Shown here piece after piece: positions 7,953 to 16,093 of a stretch of DNA of 40,784 nt. The stretch comes from JAVBOP01 sp031550405 (GTDB lineage Bacteria; Bacteroidota; Ignavibacteria; Kapaibacteriales; UBA2268). The first letter of the stretch is position 1; the number at the start of each line of letters is the position of its first letter. The notes under the pieces were generated by a model, which was given only the letters and a program-made list of their open reading frames with translations, did no database searches and was not told the DNA's origin. Where the stretch lies: NCBI GenBank assembly GCA_031550405.1, contig JAVBOP010000075.1:1-40784 (forward strand), written 5' to 3'. Both the position numbers and the translations under genes were made by a program.

Positions 7953-8360
7953 TTATCTTTGAGTTCGTATATATACAAATCTTGCTATTTGTCCGTATAT
8001 TGAAAATTCTGCAATCCCGAATGCAAACCACGTCAATGTTAGATTTAGCGGTATTGGATAAACTATATATTGGTTCAAATTGACCAAAGCGCCCATAAAC
8101 AAAGTAAAAAAAACACTGAAACCCAACGTCTCCGATTGAGTATATTTTCTGCACCACTTCAAATAATTCAAAGAGAACAATAACCCAATCGCCAGCGTCA
8201 AAATTATAGAAAGCCACATTTTGTCCGCCATATCTGGACGCATAAGGCTTGCCACCTGCAAATTAGCCTCTTTAAGTATAACAGTGTGAACCACACCGTT
8301 CCAAATCATTGCAAAAATAAATAGAGCAATTGTTGAAAATATTAAATATTTTTTATTCAT
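7953..8360 (-). CDS. Small integral membrane protein, four helices
   Basis: The 135-residue product shows four hydrophobic helices: KYLIFSTIALFIFAMIWNGV, MWLSIILTLAIGLLFSLNYL, LGFSVFFTLFMGALVNLNQY and LTLTWFAFGIAEFSIYGQIA. It has a short basic tail. No enzyme motif is visible and I do not recognise the family. The gene stands alone between copies 5 and 6 of the 21-bp element. Confidence 0.65.
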   Translation of the reverse strand: MNKKYLIFSTIALFIFAMIWNGVVHTVILKEANLQVASLMRPDMADKMWLSIILTLAIGLLFSLNYLKWCRKYTQSETLGFSVFFTLFMGALVNLNQYIVYPIPLNLTLTWFAFGIAEFSIYGQIARFVYIRTQR

Positions 8361-8404
8361 TAGCTATATTTTATTTATATCTAAAAATCACAATATTTGA
8401 TATG

Positions 8405-8432
8405 TTTATGAATATTTTTTAATAAAACGTAG
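8405..8432 (+). repeat. 21-bp intergenic element, copy 6, extended to 28 bp
   Basis: An exact copy plus AACGTAG. The presumed original stop codon of the restriction-enzyme gene (8419-8421) is inside it. Confidence 0.9.
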
Positions 8433-8575
8433 CAGAATTAAATTGTATTAACTTTGTCCAATTTATTTCGCCATTATCATTACAAAAATCATTGATGAAT
8501 TGCTTAGTAAACTTATTGATGATTTGTGAATAAGAATTCATAAACTCATCGTTGCGTTCTTTCGACTTGCGTCCA
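8419..8575 (-). pseudogene. Out-of-frame C-terminal end of the restriction endonuclease
   Basis: Directly after the present stop at 8546, a second frame reads SKERNDEFMNSYSQIINKFT then KQFINDFCNDNGEINWTKLI then QFNSATFY and stop. This reads like the missing C-terminal helices of the PmeII-like family, where a KEHNE/KERNE segment is followed by a helix and a DGxIDWxKL-type ending (recalled from the family, not searched). The break lies near 8560-8578. The restored protein would be about 240 residues. Confidence 0.6.
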
Positions 8576-9145
8576 AATTTCTACGTATAAATTTTCATTG
8601 CCAGAAATAAAATTCCAAAATTTTTGTCCGCAATATTTGTAGTAATCGCCCTTGTCAGAATTATTATCCTTTCCGTAACAACAACCATTTATTGCAACAA
8701 TGTTTAACAAAGAATTGCTTGTCCTCAATGTTTTCTTAGCTGTTTTGAAATCTGTTTGCATCTTTTTGATTTGACTGCTATTTCCCCAATTTGGACCAGA
8801 TTTTATAGTTACAATATAACGAATATCATCTTTATCAAATTCAAGATCAATTCCCATAATACCTGATTTCCAGCCGTTATATACTTTCTGATTAACAAAA
8901 ATTGCTAAACCTTCCAACCAATTTCCGAAAATAGTTTCTTCATTTGAAGAAATATGAGCATCAACTATTCCACGAATAATTTGCTCCGCCGTCAATACGT
9001 TTTTTGCTTTGAATAAATATGGATTTTTGCGTTTCAAAACCTTCGATAACACCAAATTATCAAGATTTTTTATTCGCCTTATATGAAAATCGTTAATATT
9101 TTCTTCAACGTATTGAATAATATCCTGAATATTTAGGTGCTTCAT
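8546..9145 (-). CDS. PmeII-like type II restriction endonuclease, C-terminally frameshifted
   Basis: The 199-residue frame contains KRKNPYLFKAKNVLTAEQII near residue 38, EETIFGNWLEGLAIFVNQK, and the likely catalytic strand pair GIDLEFDKDDIRYIVTIKSG with Asp100 and Lys115. PNWGNSSQ follows. These blocks are those I associate with the PmeII family of PD-(D/E)XK-type restriction enzymes. The gene overlaps the 3' end of its methyltransferase by 41 bases. The frame ends early at a TGA while the rest of the protein continues in another frame, so cleavage activity may be lost. The recognition sequence cannot be told from the sequence. Confidence 0.75.
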   Translation of the reverse strand: MKHLNIQDIIQYVEENINDFHIRRIKNLDNLVLSKVLKRKNPYLFKAKNVLTAEQIIRGIVDAHISSNEETIFGNWLEGLAIFVNQKVYNGWKSGIMGIDLEFDKDDIRYIVTIKSGPNWGNSSQIKKMQTDFKTAKKTLRTSNSLLNIVAINGCCYGKDNNSDKGDYYKYCGQKFWNFISGNENLYVEIWTQVERTQR

Positions 9146-9977
9146 ATTTTGTTACTTGTTTTTCAAATAAATCATTTTCTTTTGGAGATAAAGTTTGCTT
9201 AACCATTTCAAAATATTCAGGAACAATTTCAATTCCAATTGTATTCCTATTCATGTGATCAGCTACTTCAATTGTTGTTCCAGAACCCATAAATGGATCA
9301 AGAACTGTGTCGCCTTCTTGAGTAAATAATTTTATGAACCATTCAGGGAGCTCTTGCGGAAATGCAGCACTATGGTTTTTGTTATTACATTCCGTCGCCA
9401 AATGCACTACATTTGTTGGATATACAGTCGCTTTTCCAACCCAATTAGAAACATTTTTGCCAAATCCACTTCCATTTTTTGCATTATCACGAATTTTATC
9501 CGTATCACTTAAATTTTTCAATCTATCTTTTGCCCAATCGCCAATAGGAACTTTCACAGCATCTTGATACATATTGAATTTTTTGTCTTTATTAAATTGC
9601 AAGAGCCGCTCCCAAGCATCTCTAAAACGGTTTGACCATTTACCGGGAAAACAATTTTTCTTATGCCAAATAAATTCTTCCGTCCAAAGCCAACCTTGTT
9701 TTCGCATTTCCAATATTAATTCCAACACATAAGTGCTACGTTCACCATTAACAACTTTTTCTTTTATATTCAAAATAAATGTGCCGGTTGGTTTCAGTAC
9801 ACGCAGTAATTCTTGGGAAATTGGCAAAAACCATTCAACATATTTATCAGGGGAAATTCCGCCATAAGTTGTTTTTCGTTGGTCTGCATAAGGAGGCGAA
9901 GTAATAATTAAATCAACAGAATTATCACTGATTTTTTTCAATTCTTCCTTGCAATCACCTAAACATAGTTTTGTCAT
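9105..9977 (-). CDS. Site-specific DNA methyltransferase (beta-type, N4-C or N6-A)
   Basis: The 290-residue protein has the amino-methyltransferase motifs in beta order. The catalytic motif IV, TSPPY, is at residues 26-30, and the AdoMet-binding motif I, DPFMGSGTT, at residues 227-235, with the target-recognition region between them. TSPPY is commoner in N4-cytosine enzymes, but N6-adenine cannot be excluded. It is the modification half of the restriction-modification pair with the downstream nuclease gene, which it overlaps. Start MTKLCLGDCKEEL places the conserved motif normally. All motifs look intact, so the host may remain methylated even though the nuclease is broken. Confidence 0.92.
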   Translation of the reverse strand: MTKLCLGDCKEELKKISDNSVDLIITSPPYADQRKTTYGGISPDKYVEWFLPISQELLRVLKPTGTFILNIKEKVVNGERSTYVLELILEMRKQGWLWTEEFIWHKKNCFPGKWSNRFRDAWERLLQFNKDKKFNMYQDAVKVPIGDWAKDRLKNLSDTDKIRDNAKNGSGFGKNVSNWVGKATVYPTNVVHLATECNNKNHSAAFPQELPEWFIKLFTQEGDTVLDPFMGSGTTIEVADHMNRNTIGIEIVPEYFEMVKQTLSPKENDLFEKQVTKYEAPKYSGYYSIR

Positions 9978-10043
9978 TGGTTTTATTTTATTAGCGATTT
10001 AATTTTTATTTTCACGATGTGTTATAGATACTGATTTACATTA

Positions 10044-10071
10044 TTTATGAATATTTTTTAATAAAACGTAG
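10044..10071 (+). repeat. 21-bp intergenic element, copy 7, extended to 28 bp
   Basis: An exact copy plus AACGTAG. Its extension forms part of the 13-bp palindrome that ends gcvPA. Confidence 0.9.
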
Positions 10072-10095
10072 AGACGTAATACATTACGTCTCTAC
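10060..10095 (-). terminator. Hairpin terminator of gcvPA
   Basis: A perfect 13-bp stem (GTAGAGACGTAAT at 10068-10080 and its complement at 10083-10095) has a 2-base loop. On the minus strand it is followed by GTTTTATT. It starts 12 bases past the gcvPA stop. GTAGAGACG-type palindromes are, from memory, common dispersed repeats in several bacterial groups, so this may also be a mobile or repetitive element that serves as a terminator. Confidence 0.75.
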
Positions 10096-10107
10096 AAATA
10101 TTGCATG

Positions 10108-11448
10108 CTATTTCGCAAATTTCTTCAGGAAATTAACATAATTATCCATTTCTTCTTTTGTGCGTTTTTCGGTAACAGCAATTAATAATCCTTGCTTCAT
10201 ATTAGGATATTCTTTGGTGCATAAACCCGCCAAAACACCTTCTGCAATACCTTTTTCAATGATTTCACAGGCACAAACAGGCGCTTCAACCAAGAACTCA
10301 TTAAAAAACGGTTTAGTATTATTCACCTTAAATCCGGGTATTTTTGCAATTTCTTCAGCTAAATAATGAGCTTTGAACATAGATTGCTCAGCTACTTCTT
10401 TTATACCTTCCTTGCCCATAGTTGCCATGTAAACAGTAGCAGCAAGCATGTATAAACCTTGATTTGTACATATATTTGATGTTGCCTTATCACGGCGAAT
10501 ATGTTGCTCTCGAGTCTGAAGTGTCAGTGCAAAGCCGCGCTTACCTTCAATATCTTGAGTTATTCCGCAAATCCTTCCAGGCATCAAACGAGAAAATTCA
10601 GTTTTACAGGCAAAAACACCAATATATGGCCCACCGTAATTCAATGGCAAACCAAGTGTTTGTCCTTCGCCTACAACAATATCAGCATTATAATTAGCTG
10701 GTGCTTCAAGTACTCCAAGACTAATTATATTTGCAGCAACAATGAATAAAGACTTATTTGCATGTACAATTTTTTCAATTTCAACAACATCTTCAAGATT
10801 ACCTAAAAAATTAGGTTGCTGTACAACAACAGCAGCTGTTTTATCATTAATCGCACTTGCAAGCTCTTTTAAATCACAAGTTCCGTCTTCAGAAACTATA
10901 TTTTTGAAAACAAGGTGCATACCTGCGCTAATTGTTTTTGCTGTTTCTGTAAAATGCGGGTTTACGGTTCCGGCATATATTATTTCTTTGCGATTTGTCT
11001 TTTTTGCAGCAAGCATTATAGCTTCGGCGACAGCCATACCGCCATCATATAGCGAAGCATTAGATATATCCATGCCTGTCAGCTGGCAAATCATGGATTG
11101 GTATTCATAAATGGATTGCAATGTGCCTTGCGAAACTTCCGCCTGATAGGGAGTATATGAGGTTTTAAATTCAGGCCGTTCAATAATTGCACCAACTATA
11201 GCAGGTGTAAAATGGTCGTATGCACCGCCGCCAATAAAACAAGCATGTGTCGCTGTTGAGATATTCTTCTTTGCGTAACTGTCAAGTAATTTTACTACTT
11301 CCATCTCTGATAGCTGAGGCGGCAAATTCATATCATTTTTCAATCTAATTTCTTGTGGAATTGCTTCTATTAATTCGTCAAAAGATGAAACGCCAATCGT
11401 TTCAAGCATTTTTTGTCTATCTGAATCAGTATTTGGAATAAAAGGCAT
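10108..11448 (-). CDS. gcvPA: Glycine dehydrogenase (decarboxylating) subunit 1
   Basis: The 446-residue product is the N-terminal half (subunit 1) of the split P-protein of the glycine cleavage system. It starts MPFIPNTDSDRQKMLETIGV and has the conserved blocks HACFIGGGAYDHFTPA, PYQAEVSQGTLQSIYEYQSM, GMDISNASLYDGGMAVAEA and NYGGPYIGVFACK. It pairs with subunit 2 (GcvPB, which carries the PLP lysine), and GcvPB is not in the window. The ATG at 11448 is preferred over the longer frame (to 11490) because CAGGAGAG lies 2-3 bases upstream and the family starts here. Copies 7 and 8 of the 21-bp element bracket the gene. Confidence 0.95.
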   Translation of the reverse strand: MPFIPNTDSDRQKMLETIGVSSFDELIEAIPQEIRLKNDMNLPPQLSEMEVVKLLDSYAKKNISTATHACFIGGGAYDHFTPAIVGAIIERPEFKTSYTPYQAEVSQGTLQSIYEYQSMICQLTGMDISNASLYDGGMAVAEAIMLAAKKTNRKEIIYAGTVNPHFTETAKTISAGMHLVFKNIVSEDGTCDLKELASAINDKTAAVVVQQPNFLGNLEDVVEIEKIVHANKSLFIVAANIISLGVLEAPANYNADIVVGEGQTLGLPLNYGGPYIGVFACKTEFSRLMPGRICGITQDIEGKRGFALTLQTREQHIRRDKATSNICTNQGLYMLAATVYMATMGKEGIKEVAEQSMFKAHYLAEEIAKIPGFKVNNTKPFFNEFLVEAPVCACEIIEKGIAEGVLAGLCTKEYPNMKQGLLIAVTEKRTKEEMDNYVNFLKKFAK

Positions 11449-11466
11449 AACTCTCCTGTGAGTTTT

Positions 11467-11499
11467 AAAATTTATAATGTTAAATAACAATGCGCCAAA
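11467..11499 (-). promoter_or_regulatory. Possible gcvPA promoter
   Basis: Read on the minus strand, TTTG (11496-11499) is followed after 21 bases by TAAATTTT (11467-11474), one mismatch from the Bacteroidota -7 box TAnnTTTG. It lies just upstream of the chosen gcvPA start. This is a weak call. Confidence 0.3.
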
Positions 11500-11580
11500 T
11501 TAACATTTTTTCCATTAATAGCATGTATCGGAAAGAAAAAAAACCTATTTTTGTACATGATTATTCCGATTCATTGTTTG

Positions 11581-11601
11581 TTTATGAATATTTTTTAATA
11601 A
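11581..11601 (+). repeat. 21-bp intergenic element, copy 8
   Basis: An exact copy lies in the divergent gap between gcvPA and murQ, 9 bases before the murQ start. It has the same orientation as copies 1-7. A TATTTTTG box (11546-11553) that could be a murQ -7 element lies upstream, but no good -33 partner was found. Confidence 0.9.
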
Positions 11602-11610
11602 ATCGATATA

Positions 11611-12552
11611 ATGTTCACACTTTTTGAAGAAATAGCAGCTCTGGATACTGAGAAAATAAGTGAAGAATTTGCCAATATTGATATTGCTTCGACTGAGGAG
11701 ATATTGTCTATAATTAATGCGCAGGACGCGCTTGTGCCAATTGCTGTCCAGCAGGAAATACCGCATATTGCTATCGCTGTAGACAATATTGTTGAGCGGT
11801 TTCGGCAAGGCGGGCGGCTGATTTATGTTGGTGCGGGAACAAGCGGGCGGCTTGGCGTGCTTGATGCTGCTGAATGTCCGCCAACTTTCGGCACTCCGCC
11901 GCATCTTGTTCAAGGCGTGATTGCAGGCGGTCGGGAAGCTGCTTTTCGCGCAATTGAAGGTGCTGAAGACAGCGAAAATGACGGCATGCAAAAGATGGTG
12001 GACTTAGGTATTTCGCATAATGATGCGGTATGTGGTATAGCAGCATCGGGCAGGACGCCTTTTGTGATTGGAGCAATGCGTCAAGCCAATAAACTTAAGG
12101 CATTTACGATATTTATCTCAACTAACAGCCGATCAAAAATGCTAAAAAAGGTAGCTGAAAAAAATATTAATATTGACGTTTTGATATGCCCGCAAGTTGG
12201 AGCAGAAGTTGTTGCCGGCTCAACCCGCATGAAATCTGGAACTGCACAAAAGCTTATATTAAACATGCTTACAACGACGAGCATGATAAAATCAGGCAAA
12301 ACATACAACAATATTATGGTCGATTTGCAGCCGACAAACAATAAGCTCAAGGAGCGCGCCAAACGTATTCTTATGGTAATAGCGGAGGTTGACCTGTTCA
12401 CTGCCGAGCAAATTTTGAATGAGACAAATTGGCAGGTAAAGCCTGCTCTTCTGATGCTGCTTTGCAACATGACTTTTGAACAGGCGCAAACAATGCTGCG
12501 CAATAACAATGGTTCAATCAAACAAGCCATATCATTTATGAAAAAAAATTAA
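11611..12552 (+). CDS. murQ: N-acetylmuramic acid 6-phosphate etherase
   Basis: The 313-residue cytoplasmic enzyme cleaves the lactyl ether of MurNAc-6-phosphate to give GlcNAc-6-phosphate and D-lactate in cell-wall recycling. The SIS-domain signature GAGTSGRLGVLDAAECPPTF is near residues 74-93 and includes the catalytic Glu of DAAE. Later blocks GVIAGGREAAFRAIEGAED, ICPQVGAEVVAGSTRMKSGT and QKLILNMLTT are also canonical. Length is normal. It is followed after 25 bases by a metal-binding lipoprotein gene. No kinase or MurNAc transporter gene is adjacent. Confidence 0.96.
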   Translation: MFTLFEEIAALDTEKISEEFANIDIASTEEILSIINAQDALVPIAVQQEIPHIAIAVDNIVERFRQGGRLIYVGAGTSGRLGVLDAAECPPTFGTPPHLVQGVIAGGREAAFRAIEGAEDSENDGMQKMVDLGISHNDAVCGIAASGRTPFVIGAMRQANKLKAFTIFISTNSRSKMLKKVAEKNINIDVLICPQVGAEVVAGSTRMKSGTAQKLILNMLTTTSMIKSGKTYNNIMVDLQPTNNKLKERAKRILMVIAEVDLFTAEQILNETNWQVKPALLMLLCNMTFEQAQTMLRNNNGSIKQAISFMKKN

Positions 12553-12577
12553 TAAAATGTATAAGCAAGTAAATATT

Positions 12578-13465
12578 ATGAAAATATTTAAAGTTATAAT
12601 TGCCTTATTTATAATATGGTTGCTTCAAGCGTGCGAGAACAGGCAGCCTAATGAAATTAAGCAGAATATCGCTGTTAGCATATACCCGCTGAAGGCTATA
12701 ATTTCTGAAATCACAGGCGATAAATTTGATATTGATGTGATATTGCCAGTAGGTGCTTCGCCACATATTTATGAACCTAAGCCTTCAGATTTAAGGAAGA
12801 TAAGCAAAGCCAAGACAATATTTTATGTATCGAATAATTTTGATAAATGGGTAGCGGGTACTGAATACAATCATGTTGAGCTGGCATCGTTTATAAATGA
12901 AAAAAAATTAATAATTGAACACGACCATTCTGAACACAGGCACGAAAAGAATATAAATTCAATGGATCCGCATGTTTGGCTTAGTCCTCAAATAGTGCGT
13001 TCCATTCTGCCGATGCTCACAAATTATATTATTGGTTTGGATACAATCAATAAAAAATACTATAAAGAACGTAGTGATAATTTTGATAAAAAATTGGCAA
13101 AATTACAGGACAGTATTGCTGCAATGCTATCCAATATAAGAAATATTCCAATCTATACTTTTCATAATTCATTTGCCTATTTTATAAGGGAGTTCGGGCT
13201 GACCTACGGCGGTTCGATTGAGGAATATCCGGGCAAAGAGGCTGGCACGAAATATGTTGTGGAGCTGACCCGAAAAATATCTCAAGCCAATATTAAGGCA
13301 ATATTTTGCGAGCCGCAGCTGAATCCAAAGGCGGTGGAAACAATTGCTGTTGAGCTGGGCTTGAACTTGGCAGAGCTTGACCCGATAGGCGGCACTGCGG
13401 GCAAAGCGACTTATTTTGAATTAATTTTAACCAATGCAGGCACACTGAAAAATACGTTGAAATAG
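12578..13465 (+). CDS. Zinc-type ABC transporter substrate-binding lipoprotein (ZnuA-like)
   Basis: This is a cluster A-I metal-binding protein of about 295 residues. A hydrophobic leader ends in the lipobox LLQAC, so it is lipid-anchored. The expected ligands are visible: His in GASPHIYEPKPSDL, a His-rich loop EHDHSEHRHEKN typical of zinc rather than manganese proteins, DPHVWLSP, TFHNSFAYFIREFGL, and the Asp in LAELDPIGG. The ATG at 12578 (MKIFKVIIAL) is preferred over that at 12557. The permease and ATPase genes are not next to it, so it must use partners encoded elsewhere. Zinc preference is inferred from the His loop. Confidence 0.9.
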   Translation: MKIFKVIIALFIIWLLQACENRQPNEIKQNIAVSIYPLKAIISEITGDKFDIDVILPVGASPHIYEPKPSDLRKISKAKTIFYVSNNFDKWVAGTEYNHVELASFINEKKLIIEHDHSEHRHEKNINSMDPHVWLSPQIVRSILPMLTNYIIGLDTINKKYYKERSDNFDKKLAKLQDSIAAMLSNIRNIPIYTFHNSFAYFIREFGLTYGGSIEEYPGKEAGTKYVVELTRKISQANIKAIFCEPQLNPKAVETIAVELGLNLAELDPIGGTAGKATYFELILTNAGTLKNTLK

Positions 13466-13808
13466 GGTTGTTTCAATTCGATTTCCATATCAACATTCTG
13501 CCGGCGAGAAAAGCTTCGACACGGCACTTAGATTTGAACAGGATAACTCTTTTATGATTTTTTTTTCATTATTACTGCTGAAGCATTCCATAATTTTACT
13601 GACATAACCTCAAAATATCTCACGTATATTTGTAAATGCTGAATTGACCACATTATTAAATGTAAATCTTAAAACTAATATTTTTTTGTTAAAGTACTGT
13701 TAAATTTGCGACATAGCTTTTTCAACAAATAAATTAACACTTAAATATCAGTCTTAAAAATTAGCATTATGCGCTTTATTTTCTTTTACAAAGATAATCA
13801 AATAAACA
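13466..13808. other. Intergenic region, 343 bases
   Basis: No gene is seen here. It is AT-rich with long T-runs near 13560 and 13680. A perfect TAnnTTTG box (TATATTTG, 13625-13632) could be a -7 element for the kinase gene downstream, but the -33 position reads ACTGA, which is poor. Confidence 0.6.
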
Positions 13809-15839
13809 ATGTATAAATCAGCGATACTATTATTCGTTTCATTCCTGTGCTTTACATATATATGCAAGTCTAACGACTTATTGAGCGAATTTACGCAAAT
13901 TGAAGATATAAAGAATACTACAGATATTATGGAGTTAGCTAATCAGTTTTCAACTTCACAGGAAAAAGTAAATTTTCTTAATTCGATAGTTATACAGATA
14001 ACAGAACCTAAAACATATTTTTGGGCGGCTAATACTGCCTTGCAAATTTCAGATAGAGTTGAATATGTTCGCGGCGCTGCTGATGCTAATAAAAATATGG
14101 GCAATTTTCATGCTATGACTGACAATTATGTAGAGGCAATCGAGTATTACATAAAGGCATTAAAGGCATATAGCAGCATGGAAGATACTGTTGGCATTGC
14201 AAGAATATATAATAATATTGGAATTATTTGCTGGAAATTGGGAGCGAAATATGTGGCAGAAGATTATTTTGTCAAAGCCAAAAAATTCCTTAAGCCTGTA
14301 CGTGATACTAGCTTAATATATATCGTGAATGTCAATCTTGCCTCATGTTATCTGGAGCAAATTAACAGAGAAGGACTTGATGAAAGTGCAAGAGAAAAAT
14401 TTAACAATGCCAAATCATATATAAACAGCATGTATGGCTTTATTCTTGACCACGGTAATATGCCCATCACCGGATTTGTTTGCAGCACAATGTATTACAA
14501 GTCGTTATGCTATTTCGTGGAAGAAGATTTTGAAACTGCGATGATTTATATAAATAAAACAGATTCGCTCATTAAATTATATGCAAATGTAGAAGCAAAC
14601 AGCCTGTTAAATATGGTTAACCTGCTGCGGGTAAAGTGTTACTATAATTTAAAAAAATTCGATTCGGCTGAATATTTTGCTCGAACAGCTATTGAAAAGG
14701 CTTCATTTACAAATGATTGGCAAACAGCGAGCGAAGCATGGCATATTCTTGCTAACATATATAAAAATAACAAGAAACAGACAAAAGAACTGGAAGCGTT
14801 AAGAGAATGTGATCGTATTTTTGATTCTTTGAATAAAGCTGATATTAAAGAAGAAGTCTTGCTCGATTTATTAAAAAAAATTAATAAATACAATCAAAGC
14901 CTTGCAGAAACAGAATCTTGCAAACAGGAGAAGCAATATATATATGCAATAGATGCGCTGATTGCAATATGTATAACGCTTATCACGGTGGTGATAGTTA
15001 TGTATGTTCATTGCAAGAAAACGCAAAATGCCGACAGCAAAATTAATAAACTGAATGAAGAGCTTAAGGCGAAAAATAAATCGCTGCACGAATTGAACAA
15101 CGCTAAAAACCAATTCTTCTCAATTATAGCGCACGATTTGCGGAATCCTGTGAACATATTGCTCAATTCTACAAACATTCTTGCGTCAAACAAAAGCCTT
15201 GACGAAAAAACAAGATTGGATATAATAACTGATATAAACTCAACCACTAAGCATTTGTCCGATTTGCTGGAAAATCTTTTGAGCTGGGCAAGATCGCAAT
15301 CCAATAAAATCGAAGTAAATTTTGAAGTTCTGTATCCACTGGAAATAGCGAATACCTGTTATTATATTTTCAAGCTAAATCTCGATACAAAAGGAGTTAG
15401 CGTTACTATTGATGTTGCGCCCGACCTTATGGTTTATGCCGATTTGAATCTCATCAACACAGTTTTAAGGAATCTGCTTTCCAACGCTATTAAATTTACG
15501 CCGCAGGGTGGGAATATCACTATCAAAGCCAAAGAAGTAAGCAAAGAGAAATTGCCAAGCGACATTAAAACAGATGTCGATGGTAAAGTGGTGCTTTTTT
15601 CTGTTTCAGACAATGGGGTCGGCATGTCAAACGAAACCAAGTCCGGTATATTCAATATTGAGAAAAACAGAAGCACCAACGGTACAAACGATGAAAAGGG
15701 AACAGGGCTTGGCTTGGTTATTTGCGCTGAATTTGTAGAAAAGATTGGAGGCAAAATCTGGGTTGAAAGTGAGTTAGGCAAAGGTTCCACATTTTTCTTC
15801 ACAGCGCAATCCGTAAACGAATCTCAGATGCTGTATTAA
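13809..15839 (+). CDS. TPR-containing sensor histidine kinase
   Basis: The 676-residue protein has a signal peptide (AILLFVSFLCFTYICKS) and then a periplasmic region of TPR-like repeats, for example the one around YVEAIEYYIKALKAYSSM and the one following GIARIYNNIGIICWKLGA. One membrane helix (AIDALIAICITLITVVIVMY) lies near residue 380, followed by a short coiled coil. The HisKA box FFSIIAHDLRNPVN has the phospho-acceptor at His442, and the ATPase domain shows N-box LRNLLSNAIKFT, VSDNGVGM and GTGLGLVICAEFV. This layout is common among Bacteroidota hybrid-free kinases. No response regulator gene is adjacent, so it is an orphan whose signal is unknown. Confidence 0.93.
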   Translation: MYKSAILLFVSFLCFTYICKSNDLLSEFTQIEDIKNTTDIMELANQFSTSQEKVNFLNSIVIQITEPKTYFWAANTALQISDRVEYVRGAADANKNMGNFHAMTDNYVEAIEYYIKALKAYSSMEDTVGIARIYNNIGIICWKLGAKYVAEDYFVKAKKFLKPVRDTSLIYIVNVNLASCYLEQINREGLDESAREKFNNAKSYINSMYGFILDHGNMPITGFVCSTMYYKSLCYFVEEDFETAMIYINKTDSLIKLYANVEANSLLNMVNLLRVKCYYNLKKFDSAEYFARTAIEKASFTNDWQTASEAWHILANIYKNNKKQTKELEALRECDRIFDSLNKADIKEEVLLDLLKKINKYNQSLAETESCKQEKQYIYAIDALIAICITLITVVIVMYVHCKKTQNADSKINKLNEELKAKNKSLHELNNAKNQFFSIIAHDLRNPVNILLNSTNILASNKSLDEKTRLDIITDINSTTKHLSDLLENLLSWARSQSNKIEVNFEVLYPLEIANTCYYIFKLNLDTKGVSVTIDVAPDLMVYADLNLINTVLRNLLSNAIKFTPQGGNITIKAKEVSKEKLPSDIKTDVDGKVVLFSVSDNGVGMSNETKSGIFNIEKNRSTNGTNDEKGTGLGLVICAEFVEKIGGKIWVESELGKGSTFFFTAQSVNESQMLY

Positions 15840-15961
15840 ATTTTTTTTTCAATTTAAATGAATTAAAAACAGCCAATAATAACATAAAATAAAATTATGT
15901 AGGATTGTTTAGCGCTATTAGCTATAGCAAAGATTTACTGTGCTTTAAAGAATACTGTACA

Positions 15962-15982
15962 TTTATTAATATTTTTTAATAA
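15962..15982 (+). repeat. 21-bp intergenic element, copy 9 (one mismatch, perfect dyad)
   Basis: This copy has T in place of G at the sixth base. That change makes it fully palindromic: ATTTATTAA (15961-15969) pairs with TTAATAAAT (15976-15984) around a 6-base loop. It lies between the kinase and OmpA-family genes, both on the plus strand. Confidence 0.75.
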
Positions 15983-16093
15983 ATGTATGCTGTTGCATCT
16001 CTAATTCCGTAAATTTATTGGTTTTTATTTGAGCAAAAAATAGTATATTAGCAGTTAAAATTGTTTTATTGATATTTCGAGTTGGGTCTAACT

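Noticed and set aside
10501..11110. Plus-strand frames of 82 and 122 codons opposite gcvPA
   Set aside because: They are shadows of gcvPA, which matches its family along its full length.
6089..11601. Classical integron with attC sites
   Set aside because: The repeated element is only 21-28 bp, lacks the core-site pattern and paired arms of attC, and no tyrosine integrase is visible. A cassette-like layout is kept only as a hypothesis.
11545..12530. Several minus-strand frames of 65-149 codons opposite murQ
   Set aside because: murQ is clear on the plus strand with all family motifs; these are shadow frames.
15840..16093. Promoter for the OmpA-family gene
   Set aside because: TTTG and a TAAAATTG box exist but are 24 bases apart and the second box has a mismatch, so the call is too weak to list.
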